From the NCBI GenBank assembly GCA_021158725.1, contig JAGGUB010000052.1:1-21070 (forward strand): a stretch of 21,070 bases of DNA. The letters run 5' to 3'. Both the position numbers and the translations under genes were made by a program. This DNA is from Caldifarciminota bacterium. GTDB lineage: Bacteria; Hydrothermota; UBA3073; NMUJ01. Shown piece by piece: positions 7,011 to 14,922 of this stretch. The notes beneath the pieces were generated by a model. The model was not told where the DNA came from and made no database searches. It worked only from the letters and a program-made list of their open reading frames with translations. Each line of letters opens with the position of its first letter. Position 1 is the stretch's first letter.

Positions 7011-7567
7011 TTCACACGTTCAATATATTCGCCAGTCCGTGTATCAACCTTGATGATATCACCTTCCTTAATGAATAATGGTACCGTAATGGTGAGCCCC
7101 GTCTCCAGTTTGGCAGGTTTACTACCACCGGTTGCTGTATCACCACGTACACCAGGTGGTGTCTCAACTACTTTGAGTTCGACAAAGTTTGGCAACTTCA
7201 CACCCACAGGTTCGCCATCCGCATAAATTATGTTGACATTCATATTCTCTATAAGGTAATTACGTGCCTCACCTACCACTTCAATAGATAGCGGAAGCTG
7301 ATCGTATGTTTCCATATCCATGAAATAGAATGTATCGCCTTCACGATATATGTACTGGAAGCTCTTCTCCTCCAGATGTACGATATCTATCTTATCACCC
7401 GCCTTGAAAGTACGTTCAAGCACCACACCAGTTTTGAGGTTCTTGAGCCTTGTTCGCACAAAAGCGCCACCCCTACCCATCTTCACATGTTGAAAATCTA
7501 CAACTGTATAGAGGTCACCTTCCAACTTTATTGTTATACCCTTTCTTAGATCGGATGTTGTGGCCAT
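7007..7567 (-). CDS. efp: Elongation factor P
   Basis: Binds between the P and E sites of the ribosome and relieves stalling at proline runs. The 186-residue, three-domain protein matches throughout: the N-terminal KOW-like domain, YREGDTFYFMDMETYDQLPL, then VVETPPGVRGDTATGGSKPA and the terminal IKVDTRTGEYIERV. The loop tip that reaches the peptidyl-transferase centre reads KMGRGGAF with Arg at residue 32, rather than the lysine modified by EpmA in Escherichia coli. From memory, Thermus EF-P has a similar GRGGA tip. No EF-P modification gene is nearby. The start is supported by AAGGGGGTGAT directly before the ATG; that Shine-Dalgarno is formed from the end of mlaF. Confidence 0.97.
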   Translation of the reverse strand: MATTSDLRKGITIKLEGDLYTVVDFQHVKMGRGGAFVRTRLKNLKTGVVLERTFKAGDKIDIVHLEEKSFQYIYREGDTFYFMDMETYDQLPLSIEVVGEARNYLIENMNVNIIYADGEPVGVKLPNFVELKVVETPPGVRGDTATGGSKPAKLETGLTITVPLFIKEGDIIKVDTRTGEYIERVK

Positions 7568-7568
7568 A

Positions 7569-8306
7569 TCACCCCCTTGTTATACTAAAAGTCGCCAAAT
7601 ACTGTTTAATAAGCGGTATGTTAGAGGTTTTGAATCCCTCAATATCGCCCTCGAAGATTATCTTACCTTCTGCCAACATCGCTATCTTATCCGCTACGGT
7701 GAATGTACACTGTAGATCATGTGTCACGATGACTGCCGTAAGTCCAAGCGTCTTCTGTAGCCCCTTTATTAACTCATTTATCTTTTGTGCAGTGAGTGGA
7801 TCCAATCCCGTCGTTGGTTCATCAAATAATAGATATTTGGGTTCCAATGCCAACGCACGTGCAATAGCTACACGTTTTTTCATACCACCTGATAGCTCCG
7901 ATGGCATAAGCTCCTCACTACCTGCCATCTCAACAAGTGTAAGTTTATCATGTGCTATACGACGCAGATCTTCCTCCTGCATATGATCGTGCACCTTCAA
8001 TGCAAGTGTAACATTCTGCCACACAGGTAGCGAATCAAGTAGCGCTGCCCCCTGAAACACCATAGCCATTTTCCTACGTATATTCCAAAGTTGTTTGTTG
8101 GATGCTCTCGTTATATCTATACCATCTATAAATATATTACCGCTGTCAGGCTTAAGTAACCCTATAATGTGTTTCAGTAACACACTTTTGCCCACCCCCG
8201 AACGTCCCAATATTACAGTAATCTTCTTCTCCGGGATTGTGAGGTTTACACCCCTTAACACATGGTTATCACCGAAAGATTTGTACAGGTCTTTAATCTC
8301 TATCAT
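7569..8306 (-). CDS. mlaF: ABC transporter ATPase, MlaF type
   Basis: Cytoplasmic ATPase of an Mla/Mce-type phospholipid transporter working with the MlaE permease. The 245-residue protein has Walker A GRSGVGKS (34-41), a Q-loop in KMAMVFQGAALLDSLPVWQN, signature LSGGMKKRVAIARAL, Walker B YLLFDEPTTGLDP and the H-loop VTHD. The GAALLDSLPVWQNV stretch is characteristic of MlaF rather than of importers of small solutes. It starts 3 bp after the mlaE stop. No mlaD, mlaC or mlaB follows; efp does. The remaining subunits must be encoded elsewhere if the system is complete. Confidence 0.92.
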   Translation of the reverse strand: MIEIKDLYKSFGDNHVLRGVNLTIPEKKITVILGRSGVGKSVLLKHIIGLLKPDSGNIFIDGIDITRASNKQLWNIRRKMAMVFQGAALLDSLPVWQNVTLALKVHDHMQEEDLRRIAHDKLTLVEMAGSEELMPSELSGGMKKRVAIARALALEPKYLLFDEPTTGLDPLTAQKINELIKGLQKTLGLTAVIVTHDLQCTFTVADKIAMLAEGKIIFEGDIEGFKTSNIPLIKQYLATFSITRG

Positions 8307-8309
8307 AGG

Positions 8310-9056
8310 TTAAATAGGATAGTTAAACATAAGCACACCTACAATATTGTCAAACACCAACACAAGCACAGATGCAGCTACTACACTTTGGGTAGCACAT
8401 TTACCTACACTCTCGGCACCCCCCATAGCTTTCATCCCATAGAAGGTACCGATAATACCTATTATTGCACCGAACACTGCACTCTTGACCAAGCTACCCG
8501 CAAACTCCATAGGTATGAAATTGAACCTTAATCCCTCTATGTAGTTGATCAATTTTACGTGAAGTAAAGTAACTGCACATATACCACCACCTATCATAGC
8601 GGAGACTTCACCCACCATCGTCAGTATCGGGGTAGCAATCAATGTCGCCATTATCCTTGGCAATATTATGTAGTGATAAGGATCTATGGCAAGTGTCTCA
8701 AGTGCATCTATCTGCTCGGTAACTTTCATGCTACCTATCTCTGCTGCTAAAGCTGACGTCACCTTACCTGCAAGTAGCAACCCCGTCAATAATGGACCTA
8801 ACATTATAAAGAACGCTTTCGCTACCGCCATACCTATGTATACTTCAGGGAGATACCCCTTACCCTGAGTGGCAGCCGTATACGCGGTGGCAAATCCACC
8901 CAAAAAAAGTGTTATCAATATGATAGATAACGAACCTATACCAAGCTTCCAAACCTCATTGATAATATATGGTATCACACTGAAAACCCTCGGTAAACGC
9001 TTGAGTACTTCCCATATAAATAGTGCAAGCTCCCCTACATAACTAAGCGCCTTCAT
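8310..9056 (-). CDS. mlaE: ABC transporter permease, MlaE family
   Basis: Inner-membrane permease of an Mla/Mce-type lipid transporter, partner of the MlaF gene next to it. It has about five hydrophobic segments. The family region GPLLTGLLLAGKVTSALAAE, GSMKVTEQIDALETLAIDP and LPRIMATLIATPILT is clear. The ATG at 9056 gives a protein of 248 residues, normal for MlaE. It is preferred over an in-frame start 87 bp further upstream because GAGAGG sits 5 bases before it and the longer version would extend far into dnaB. It overlaps dnaB by 14 bp. The coupling of a helicase gene to lipid transport genes is probably only packing. Confidence 0.93.
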   Translation of the reverse strand: MKALSYVGELALFIWEVLKRLPRVFSVIPYIINEVWKLGIGSLSIILITLFLGGFATAYTAATQGKGYLPEVYIGMAVAKAFFIMLGPLLTGLLLAGKVTSALAAEIGSMKVTEQIDALETLAIDPYHYIILPRIMATLIATPILTMVGEVSAMIGGGICAVTLLHVKLINYIEGLRFNFIPMEFAGSLVKSAVFGAIIGIIGTFYGMKAMGGAESVGKCATQSVVAASVLVLVFDNIVGVLMFNYPI

Positions 9057-10383
9057 ATTGCCTCTCAAGTTCAACAAACCGTGTATAATCTTCCTGAAAA
9101 TATAGCTGCGTAATCCCCACAGGCCCATTACGATTCTTACCAATTATCACCTGAAAGATATTTTGTTCAGTTTCTGTCTCCGGTTTGTGTAAAAATATCA
9201 CAATATCTGCATCCTGCTCTATAGCACCTGATTCACGTAAATCCGATAACTTTGGTGGCCTCTTCTCACGTGCAGCAGCCCTCGATAACTGCGATACTGC
9301 AATAACCGGTACATCTAACTCTTTGGCTAAATCTTTCAACGATCTGGATATAAAACTTATCTCCTGTTGACGATTCTCCATTCTACGGTTTGATGTAATA
9401 AGCTGCAAATAGTCGATTATTATGAGTTTAACATTTTCCCGTGATTTAAGTCTACGTGCCTTTGCACGCAGCTCCAGTATAGATATTGCTGGTGTATCAT
9501 CGATGAAGATAGGGGATTCGGAGAGGTTACCCGATGCCGTGTATAGTCGTGAAAGATCTTCTTGTGTTATGTTACCGGTTCGTACCTTATGGATACCCAC
9601 CTGTGCATGCATACATAGTAGACGTTGTACAACGTGCTCTTTTGACATCTCTAAGCTGAAAAATGCAACCGGCACAGGTGGCTCCGAACGTACCGCAAGA
9701 TGCTCTATAATGTTAAGTGCAAATGCTGTTTTACCCATACCTGGACGTGCTGCTAAGACGATAAACTCGCTGTTATGGAAACCTGCGGTATATTTATCAA
9801 GATCATTGAACCCAGAAGGTATACCAGTAACAAACCTCCTTTCCCTATACGCTTTCTCTATCATCTCGAACACATCCGTAAGTACCGCACGTACGGGTAC
9901 GAATCCCTTCTTTATTCTCTTCTCCTTAATAGAGAATATCAGCTTCTCCGCCTCATCCAACGTCTCATCCACATCCTCCGGCATAGCATACGCCGCCTCT
10001 ATAATCTTTTTACCAGCCTGTATCATCTCACGTAAAACAGCCTTATCCGCAACTATGCGTGCATAATACTCAATATTCGCCAGAGAGACGACACTTTCTA
10101 ACAAATTGGCTAAAAACTCTCTCCCACCAACTTCCTCTAATATCCCTTTATCTCTCAATTTTTCAGCCAATGTCACGACATCGACAACCTCATTTGATTC
10201 ATACATTTCGACTATTGTTTCAAAGATTTGGCGATGCGATTTAAGGTAGAATGCATTAGGTGTAAGTATAGTTATCACCTTCTCTATAGCGTCTTTACTC
10301 ATTATCATAGCACCCAGCAAGCTACGTTCTGCGTCTACTGAGTGTGGTTCGTATGTCTCAATTTGTTCTTTCTTCTCTTTCAT
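9043..10383 (-). CDS. dnaB: Replicative DNA helicase DnaB
   Basis: Hexameric 5'-3' helicase that unwinds DNA at the replication fork. The 446-residue protein begins with the N-terminal primase-interacting domain (PHSVDAERSLLGAMI). The RecA-like core has Walker A ARPGMGKT at 212-219, FFSLEMSKEHVVQRLL, Walker B KLIIIDYLQLI, then SRSLKDLAKELDVPVIAVSQLSR and LSDLRESGAIEQDADIV. There is no intein. The start has GAGGAG about 9 bases upstream. The gene overlaps the end of udg by 26 bp. The length and all motifs are normal, so it should be functional. Confidence 0.98.
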   Translation of the reverse strand: MKEKKEQIETYEPHSVDAERSLLGAMIMSKDAIEKVITILTPNAFYLKSHRQIFETIVEMYESNEVVDVVTLAEKLRDKGILEEVGGREFLANLLESVVSLANIEYYARIVADKAVLREMIQAGKKIIEAAYAMPEDVDETLDEAEKLIFSIKEKRIKKGFVPVRAVLTDVFEMIEKAYRERRFVTGIPSGFNDLDKYTAGFHNSEFIVLAARPGMGKTAFALNIIEHLAVRSEPPVPVAFFSLEMSKEHVVQRLLCMHAQVGIHKVRTGNITQEDLSRLYTASGNLSESPIFIDDTPAISILELRAKARRLKSRENVKLIIIDYLQLITSNRRMENRQQEISFISRSLKDLAKELDVPVIAVSQLSRAAAREKRPPKLSDLRESGAIEQDADIVIFLHKPETETEQNIFQVIIGKNRNGPVGITQLYFQEDYTRFVELERQYEGA

Positions 10384-11044
10384 CGTAAAGTCTCCTCAGT
10401 AGTTTAAGATGTTCCCATGCCTCTTTTTTCCAACCTCTGTGTCTAAGCAGTGCTGCTGGATGGAATGTTGGCAACACTTTAATCCCCTTCCAATCGCATA
10501 TTTTACCTCGTAGCCTACTGAATTCATACCTACTTTTATCCAGTATTACCGATGTAGCGAATTTACCCAATGTCAATATTATACTGGGCTTTATAATTTC
10601 GATCTGACGCATTAGATAATCTTTACATGCCCTTATCTCCTCTGGCAGAGGGTCCCGGTTCCCTGGTGGCCTACATTTCAATACATTCGCTATATAGACA
10701 TCCTCTCTACTGAATCCAATAGCCTCTAACATCTTATCCAGCAGTTTACCTGCCTCACCTACGAACGGTCTACCCTGCAGATCTTCCTCCCTACCCGGTG
10801 CCTCACCCACCAGCATGATAACACAATTTGGGTTACCTTCTCCAAACACTACCTTGTTCCTGGTCTTGTGTAATTCACACTTCTTGCACCTCAAAACTTC
10901 ATTTTTAAGTTCATCTAAAACTTTAACTTTACCCTCTTTCGTCACATTACTTGTTGTCTTTATCACAGTATTTTCAACCCAATAGATACCCCTACCCAAC
11001 AACTCTTCACTCTTAAAGTATTGCTTTAATTTATCGTTTTTCAT
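10358..11044 (-). CDS. Family 4 uracil-DNA glycosylase ([4Fe-4S])
   Basis: Removes uracil from DNA, the product of cytosine deamination, which is frequent at high temperature. Family 4 marks: Cys ligands C53 and C56 (CKKC), C124 and C140, whose 16-residue gap between the last two matches the Thermus enzyme as I recall it; GEAPGREEDLQGRPFVGEAG; NVLKCRPPGNRDP; and TFHPAALLRH near residue 193. The 228-residue protein carries an N-terminal extension of about 40 residues before the first Cys that many members lack. Start: ATG at 11044 rather than the TTG one codon upstream. It overlaps coaBC by 14 bp and dnaB by 26 bp, so repair and replication genes are co-transcribed. Confidence 0.94.
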   Translation of the reverse strand: MKNDKLKQYFKSEELLGRGIYWVENTVIKTTSNVTKEGKVKVLDELKNEVLRCKKCELHKTRNKVVFGEGNPNCVIMLVGEAPGREEDLQGRPFVGEAGKLLDKMLEAIGFSREDVYIANVLKCRPPGNRDPLPEEIRACKDYLMRQIEIIKPSIILTLGKFATSVILDKSRYEFSRLRGKICDWKGIKVLPTFHPAALLRHRGWKKEAWEHLKLLRRLYDEREERTN

Positions 11045-12221
11045 CAAAAATTAAAAAATTTTCCACCTCATCAACAATTATTTTACTCAATTTTCTTTTC
11101 GATACCTTACCAATATCCCAAATTTTAAGCCCTCTATCAACAATTATTGCCTCAATATCATCTCTACCAAACGTCTTTGGATTATTCACAACTATCATAT
11201 CGAGTCCCTTTTTTCTCAGCTTCTCTACCCCATTCCATACCATAAATTCTGTCTCCAATGCGAATCCGATTATAATCTTATCTGGATATCGCTTCCTTGT
11301 GATTTCCAGCACATCTGGTGTGGGTTCGAACTTAGGTTCAAATTTTGCATCCTTTTTAAGCTTCTTATCGTATCTTTTGACTGGCTTAAAATCCGTAGGT
11401 GCTGCACACATTATCAATGCTTTTGCCTTCTCTAAGTTCTCGACAACTGCATTGAGCATCTCCTCTGTTGATTCCACTTGCACAAATTCAACCCCCACTG
11501 GTTTTTCCAACCCCGTGGGCCCCGCTATGAGTATAACATGTCCTCCCCTATCTCTAATCTCTTCCGCTATAGCGTAGCCCATCTTACCCGAAGCTGGGTT
11601 CGATATGAATCTCACCGCATCTATATACTCTCTGGTAGGTCCCGCCGTCACCACCATAGTTTTACCCGCTAAACTCTTTTTATCCAGGATTTTCTTCACA
11701 AATTTCACTATCTCCTCGGGATTACGCATCCTACCCTTACCGATCTTACCGGATGCCAGCTCACCCTCCTCCGGCTCTATTATCTTATATCCCATAACTT
11801 CTGACAACTTTCTGACATTTTCCTGCAACACTTTATTTTCCCATAACCTTTCTTCCATCGCAGGTACCAACACCACCGGTGCCCTTGTTGTTGCAACTGT
11901 TGCCAATAACACATTATCTGCAATACCAGCCGCCACTTTATTAATAAAATCGTAACTAGCAGGTGCCACCAACACCAGGTCAGCATCTGCCAATTTCACA
12001 TGTATTGGTACAGTTTGTGACACAAAAAACTCGCTATAAACCTCGTTCTGGCTCAACACTCCCGCCACAAGCGGTGAAACAAACTGTTTAGCATCCGGTG
12101 TTAATACAATCTTCACATTGTATCCTTCTTTTCTCAGCAACCTCGCAACTTCCAACCCTTTATATGCAGCAATACTCGCAGTAATACCGAGTATCACATC
12201 TCTTTTTTCCTCTCTTTCCAT
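11031..12221 (-). CDS. coaBC: Bifunctional phosphopantothenoylcysteine decarboxylase / phosphopantothenate-cysteine ligase
   Basis: CoaBC joins cysteine to 4'-phosphopantothenate (CoaB half) and decarboxylates the product with FMN (CoaC half) to 4'-phosphopantetheine. The 396-residue protein has the N-terminal flavoprotein fold (ILGITASIAAYKG, residues 10-22), His74 in IHVKLADADLVLVAPAS and KVAAGIADNVLLA. The CoaB half starts near residue 188 with VVTAGPTREYIDAVRFISN and PASGKMGYAIAEE, then AAPTDFKPVK and KLKKDAK. Oddity: where most bacterial enzymes have PxMNxxMW and LACGxxGxGRM, this one reads PAMEERLW (Glu123) and LASGKIGKGRM (Ser157). The catalytic Asn and Cys are therefore replaced. The gene follows rpoZ with a 28-bp overlap, the usual bacterial order. 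Confidence 0.94.
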   Translation of the reverse strand: MEREEKRDVILGITASIAAYKGLEVARLLRKEGYNVKIVLTPDAKQFVSPLVAGVLSQNEVYSEFFVSQTVPIHVKLADADLVLVAPASYDFINKVAAGIADNVLLATVATTRAPVVLVPAMEERLWENKVLQENVRKLSEVMGYKIIEPEEGELASGKIGKGRMRNPEEIVKFVKKILDKKSLAGKTMVVTAGPTREYIDAVRFISNPASGKMGYAIAEEIRDRGGHVILIAGPTGLEKPVGVEFVQVESTEEMLNAVVENLEKAKALIMCAAPTDFKPVKRYDKKLKKDAKFEPKFEPTPDVLEITRKRYPDKIIIGFALETEFMVWNGVEKLRKKGLDMIVVNNPKTFGRDDIEAIIVDRGLKIWDIGKVSKRKLSKIIVDEVENFLIFDEKR

Positions 12222-12424
12222 ACCACCTTTTTCTCAATGAACCTCCTCAAGCTCTCCAAGCTGAAATTCCGTAACTCACCCCCCATCATTTCACCGCCTA
12301 ATATTTTAAAATCACGGAATATCCTATGTGCTTCCTTAGCCGCTATCACTATCGCCTTATATTTATTATCCACAACCTTCTCCAGATCCTCAATCGCTAT
12401 AAATGGTCTCTTTTTCTCTGCCAT
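12194..12424 (-). CDS. rpoZ: RNA polymerase omega subunit
   Basis: A small subunit that assists assembly of the beta-prime subunit of RNA polymerase. The 76-residue protein has the conserved core of the family: IEDLEKVVDNKYKAIVIAAK (residues 11-30) followed by EAHRI. Position supports it strongly, because rpoZ directly before coaBC is a common bacterial order. The C-terminus is highly basic (IEKKVVWKERKKEM) and overlaps the coaBC start by 28 bp. The start ATG lies 8 bp after the gcvT stop; the Shine-Dalgarno is weak. Sequence divergence is high, as usual for omega. Confidence 0.88.
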   Translation of the reverse strand: MAEKKRPFIAIEDLEKVVDNKYKAIVIAAKEAHRIFRDFKILGGEMMGGELRNFSLESLRRFIEKKVVWKERKKEM

Positions 12425-12432
12425 TTATCCCA

Positions 12433-13518
12433 TTAAGTACTTCTATAAAAAGGTAGTTTCACCATCTCCGCATCCACTCGTTTCCCTCTTATATCCACCT
12501 CCACTTTTGTTCCCACCCCATATGCTATATTGACGTATCCCATACCAATCCCACATCCCAACGTAGGCGAATATCCTCCACTCGTAATGTATCCTATCTC
12601 CTCATCCCCGAAATATAAGGGTTGCCCCTTCCTCGGTACAATCTTAGCCTCTTTCACTATTATTCCTACTCTATGTTTTGTTATCCTCTCCTTCTTCAAC
12701 TTCAAGCTCTCCCTACCTATAAATTCACCCTTGTTGAGTTTCACAACCCATCCCAACTTTGCCTCCCACGGTGTGGTGGTCTCATCGATATCATTCCCAT
12801 ACAGTGGTAACCCAGCCTCTAACCTCAACACATCCCGTGCAATCAACCCACATACTGCCATACTGTACTTTTTACCTCTTTCCATCAAACTATCCCATAC
12901 CTTCACACTATCCTTCGGTGATACGTAAATCTCCACCCCATCCTCCCCGGTATACCCTGTACGAGATACCATCACCTCCACATTATCAATCTTACCTCTC
13001 ATCATTTCGAATCTACGTATCTGCGATACCTCCCCCTCCATAAGCTCATCCACCATCTCTATCGCTTTCGGGCCCTGCACCGCTATAAGTACCGTTCTAT
13101 CGCTTATATCTTCTACCTGCACATTAAATCTTCTGCTATTCTCTTTCACCCATTCATAGTCTTTGCTTATGTTTGCAGCATTAACCACCAACATAAACTC
13201 ATCCCCTTCCAACCTGTATACGATCAGATCATCCACAATACCACCTTCCGTATTACACATCATCGAGTACTGTGCTGAGAATGGCCTCAATTTACCCACA
13301 TCATTTACTGTAATGTAGTTAACGAACTCAACCGCCTCCTTCCCTTTGATACTGAATTCACCCATATGGGAAACATCAAACATCCCCACTTTCTGCCTAA
13401 CCGCTCGCACTTCTTCTATCACTCCACGATAATACATAGGCATACAGAATCCCGCAAACTCGCCCATCTTCGCACCCAGCTCCACGTGCCTCTCATGGAG
13501 AGGCAACCGCTTCAACAT
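12433..13518 (-). CDS. gcvT: Aminomethyltransferase, glycine cleavage T protein
   Basis: T protein of the glycine cleavage system. It transfers the aminomethyl group from the H protein to tetrahydrofolate, releasing ammonia and 5,10-methylene-THF. The 361-residue protein shows MFDVSHMGEFSIKGKEA, the folate-site Asp region IVDDLIVYRLEGDEFMLVVN, RTGYTGEDGVEIYV and DVLRLEAGLPLYGNDIDETT with PWEAKLGWVVKL. The C-terminal beta-barrel ends with GGYSPTLGCGIGMGYV. GcvH, GcvP and lipoamide dehydrogenase genes are not in the window. The ATG at 13518 overlaps the fbp stop by one base (TGATG), preferred over an in-frame GTG one codon upstream. Confidence 0.96.
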   Translation of the reverse strand: MLKRLPLHERHVELGAKMGEFAGFCMPMYYRGVIEEVRAVRQKVGMFDVSHMGEFSIKGKEAVEFVNYITVNDVGKLRPFSAQYSMMCNTEGGIVDDLIVYRLEGDEFMLVVNAANISKDYEWVKENSRRFNVQVEDISDRTVLIAVQGPKAIEMVDELMEGEVSQIRRFEMMRGKIDNVEVMVSRTGYTGEDGVEIYVSPKDSVKVWDSLMERGKKYSMAVCGLIARDVLRLEAGLPLYGNDIDETTTPWEAKLGWVVKLNKGEFIGRESLKLKKERITKHRVGIIVKEAKIVPRKGQPLYFGDEEIGYITSGGYSPTLGCGIGMGYVNIAYGVGTKVEVDIRGKRVDAEMVKLPFYRST

Positions 13519-14618
13519 CACTCTTCTGGTACGAACCTATCTTTGAGCTTCTCCATAACCTGTGGCAACGTTGTATATTCCATTTCAGCAAGCCCCAACC
13601 TATGTGGCTCAAACGGTCCATGTGCCCTCATATAGTTTGCGATAACGTTCGCCATACGGCGTGCCTCATCGAAACTCGGGTCATCAAACATATCACGTGG
13701 CCCCACAAGCATCCCATCCTGCGTTATCTGTAAACCTGCTGCTATAACACGTGGTGGGCCATCAAACCTCGCTGGATTAGCCTGCCCAAATCCCACAGGC
13801 ATAAGCGGTCCATGATGTGACCCTCTCATCCATCCTGCCACCAGATGTGGATTCGCAAATGGCTCCAACACCTCACCCACTGCTGGGAAACCACTCTGTG
13901 TCCTCACTATAAGTACCGGATCATCCTTCCCCACATATCTACCAGCCATCATCGATAGCTTCTGCGTCGATGACACAGCCGCTATCTCACCATCCTTCCT
14001 GAATACTCGCTTAATTATGTAATGCTCCATTGCCCCTATCAAAACCAGCATATCGTATATCTCTTCTGGTGTATCAAACACTATCTTCTTATGCTCATAC
14101 ACATCCAAAACCTCAAACTTAAACCCACTATGAAGTTTAGGATCTATCACCAACCCCGCCGTATTAAACGGATCCGCAAAAATCTTATACAGGATGAAAT
14201 TCCATGCCCCCGGTGATGTTTTATCCGCCATAAAAACAATCACAGGTTCGCTGGGTCTTACCTCGATTTCCATCTCCGCCACACCTGGTCCCATGCCCTT
14301 CACATTACCTGAGAACGCCTCACTAAGTATATCCTGGCCTGCTCCGTATAAACCCATCTTCTTTGCAATCTCCGTACACGCGGTAAATATATCCCATGCT
14401 GTTTTATGGATATCCGGATTATCTTCACCCTTCGTATGTGTCATTATGAGTTCCAAATCGTCTCCACAATGCAATACCCTATAGTCTTTGATGATCCCTC
14501 TCTCTTTTGCCTTAGCCAATTCCTCCTTCGCCTCATCCATGAGTGCTGGATGCATAGAGGAATGACCCACATATCCACCGATATCCGCTTTTATCACCGA
14601 CAATGTAACCTTACCCAT
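13518..14618 (-). CDS. fbp: Archaeal-type fructose-1,6-bisphosphate aldolase/phosphatase
   Basis: Bifunctional gluconeogenic enzyme (class V FBPase). It condenses triose phosphates to fructose-1,6-bisphosphate and dephosphorylates it to fructose-6-phosphate. The 366-residue protein has the family residues in place: Asp12 and His19 in KADIGGYVGHSS, Asp53/Asp54 in HCGDDLEL, Gln95, Asp132 (FMADKTSPG), and Tyr228 and Lys231 in RYVGKDDP. The last two match the Schiff-base pair described near 229 and 232 in the Thermoproteus enzyme. This enzyme is typical of archaea and deep-branching thermophilic bacteria. AGGAGG sits before the ATG. It follows porD by 10 bp, suggesting joint expression with ferredoxin-linked 2-oxoacid metabolism. 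Confidence 0.97.
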   Translation of the reverse strand: MGKVTLSVIKADIGGYVGHSSMHPALMDEAKEELAKAKERGIIKDYRVLHCGDDLELIMTHTKGEDNPDIHKTAWDIFTACTEIAKKMGLYGAGQDILSEAFSGNVKGMGPGVAEMEIEVRPSEPVIVFMADKTSPGAWNFILYKIFADPFNTAGLVIDPKLHSGFKFEVLDVYEHKKIVFDTPEEIYDMLVLIGAMEHYIIKRVFRKDGEIAAVSSTQKLSMMAGRYVGKDDPVLIVRTQSGFPAVGEVLEPFANPHLVAGWMRGSHHGPLMPVGFGQANPARFDGPPRVIAAGLQITQDGMLVGPRDMFDDPSFDEARRMANVIANYMRAHGPFEPHRLGLAEMEYTTLPQVMEKLKDRFVPEE

Positions 14619-14628
14619 TTTTCCTCCT

Positions 14629-14922
14629 TTATTTAATCTCTGACACCATACTTATGGCGCCAAATGGACACTCTACCGCACATATGCCACATCCCTTACA
14701 ATACTCATAATCTATCACAAAACGTTCATTTTCTATCACAATAGCGGGCTCGGGACAGTACTTCCAACATATTCCACAGTTTTTACATTTCCCATAATCG
14801 ATCACTGGTCGCATCTGGCGCCATGTCCCCGTTTTATTAACTCGCATACTACTTAACGACACAGCCAACGGTGGCATATCCTCAACACCCGCCCATTCTA
14901 TCTTTTTGGCTTCTCTTTTCAT
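14629..14922 (-). CDS. porD: 2-oxoacid:ferredoxin oxidoreductase, delta subunit
   Basis: Electron-transfer subunit of a pyruvate- or 2-oxoisovalerate-type ferredoxin oxidoreductase. The 97-residue protein carries two [4Fe-4S] motifs: C46-X2-C49-X2-C52-X3-C56-P and C75-X2-C78-X2-C81-X3-C85-P. The N-terminal 40 residues (SSMRVNKTGTWRQMRPVIDY) are typical of PorD-like subunits rather than free ferredoxins. The ATG overlaps the gamma subunit stop by 4 bp (ATGA), with GGAGAGG upstream. In most relatives the alpha and beta subunits follow directly, but here fbp follows. The substrate (pyruvate, branched-chain or other) cannot be told from gamma and delta alone. Confidence 0.93.
   Translation of the reverse strand: MKREAKKIEWAGVEDMPPLAVSLSSMRVNKTGTWRQMRPVIDYGKCKNCGICWKYCPEPAIVIENERFVIDYEYCKGCGICAVECPFGAISMVSEIK

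Noticed and set aside
8310..9143. Longer MlaE reading starting at 9143
   Set aside because: It would extend 100 bp into dnaB; ATG 9056 has a good Shine-Dalgarno and gives the normal MlaE length.
10400..12424. More AGA/AGG arginine codons in rpoZ, coaBC and udg than in hutU or mlaF, as a sign of transfer
   Set aside because: AGG codons also occur in dnaB, and gene order rpoZ-coaBC is ordinary; by eye the shift is too small to claim transfer.
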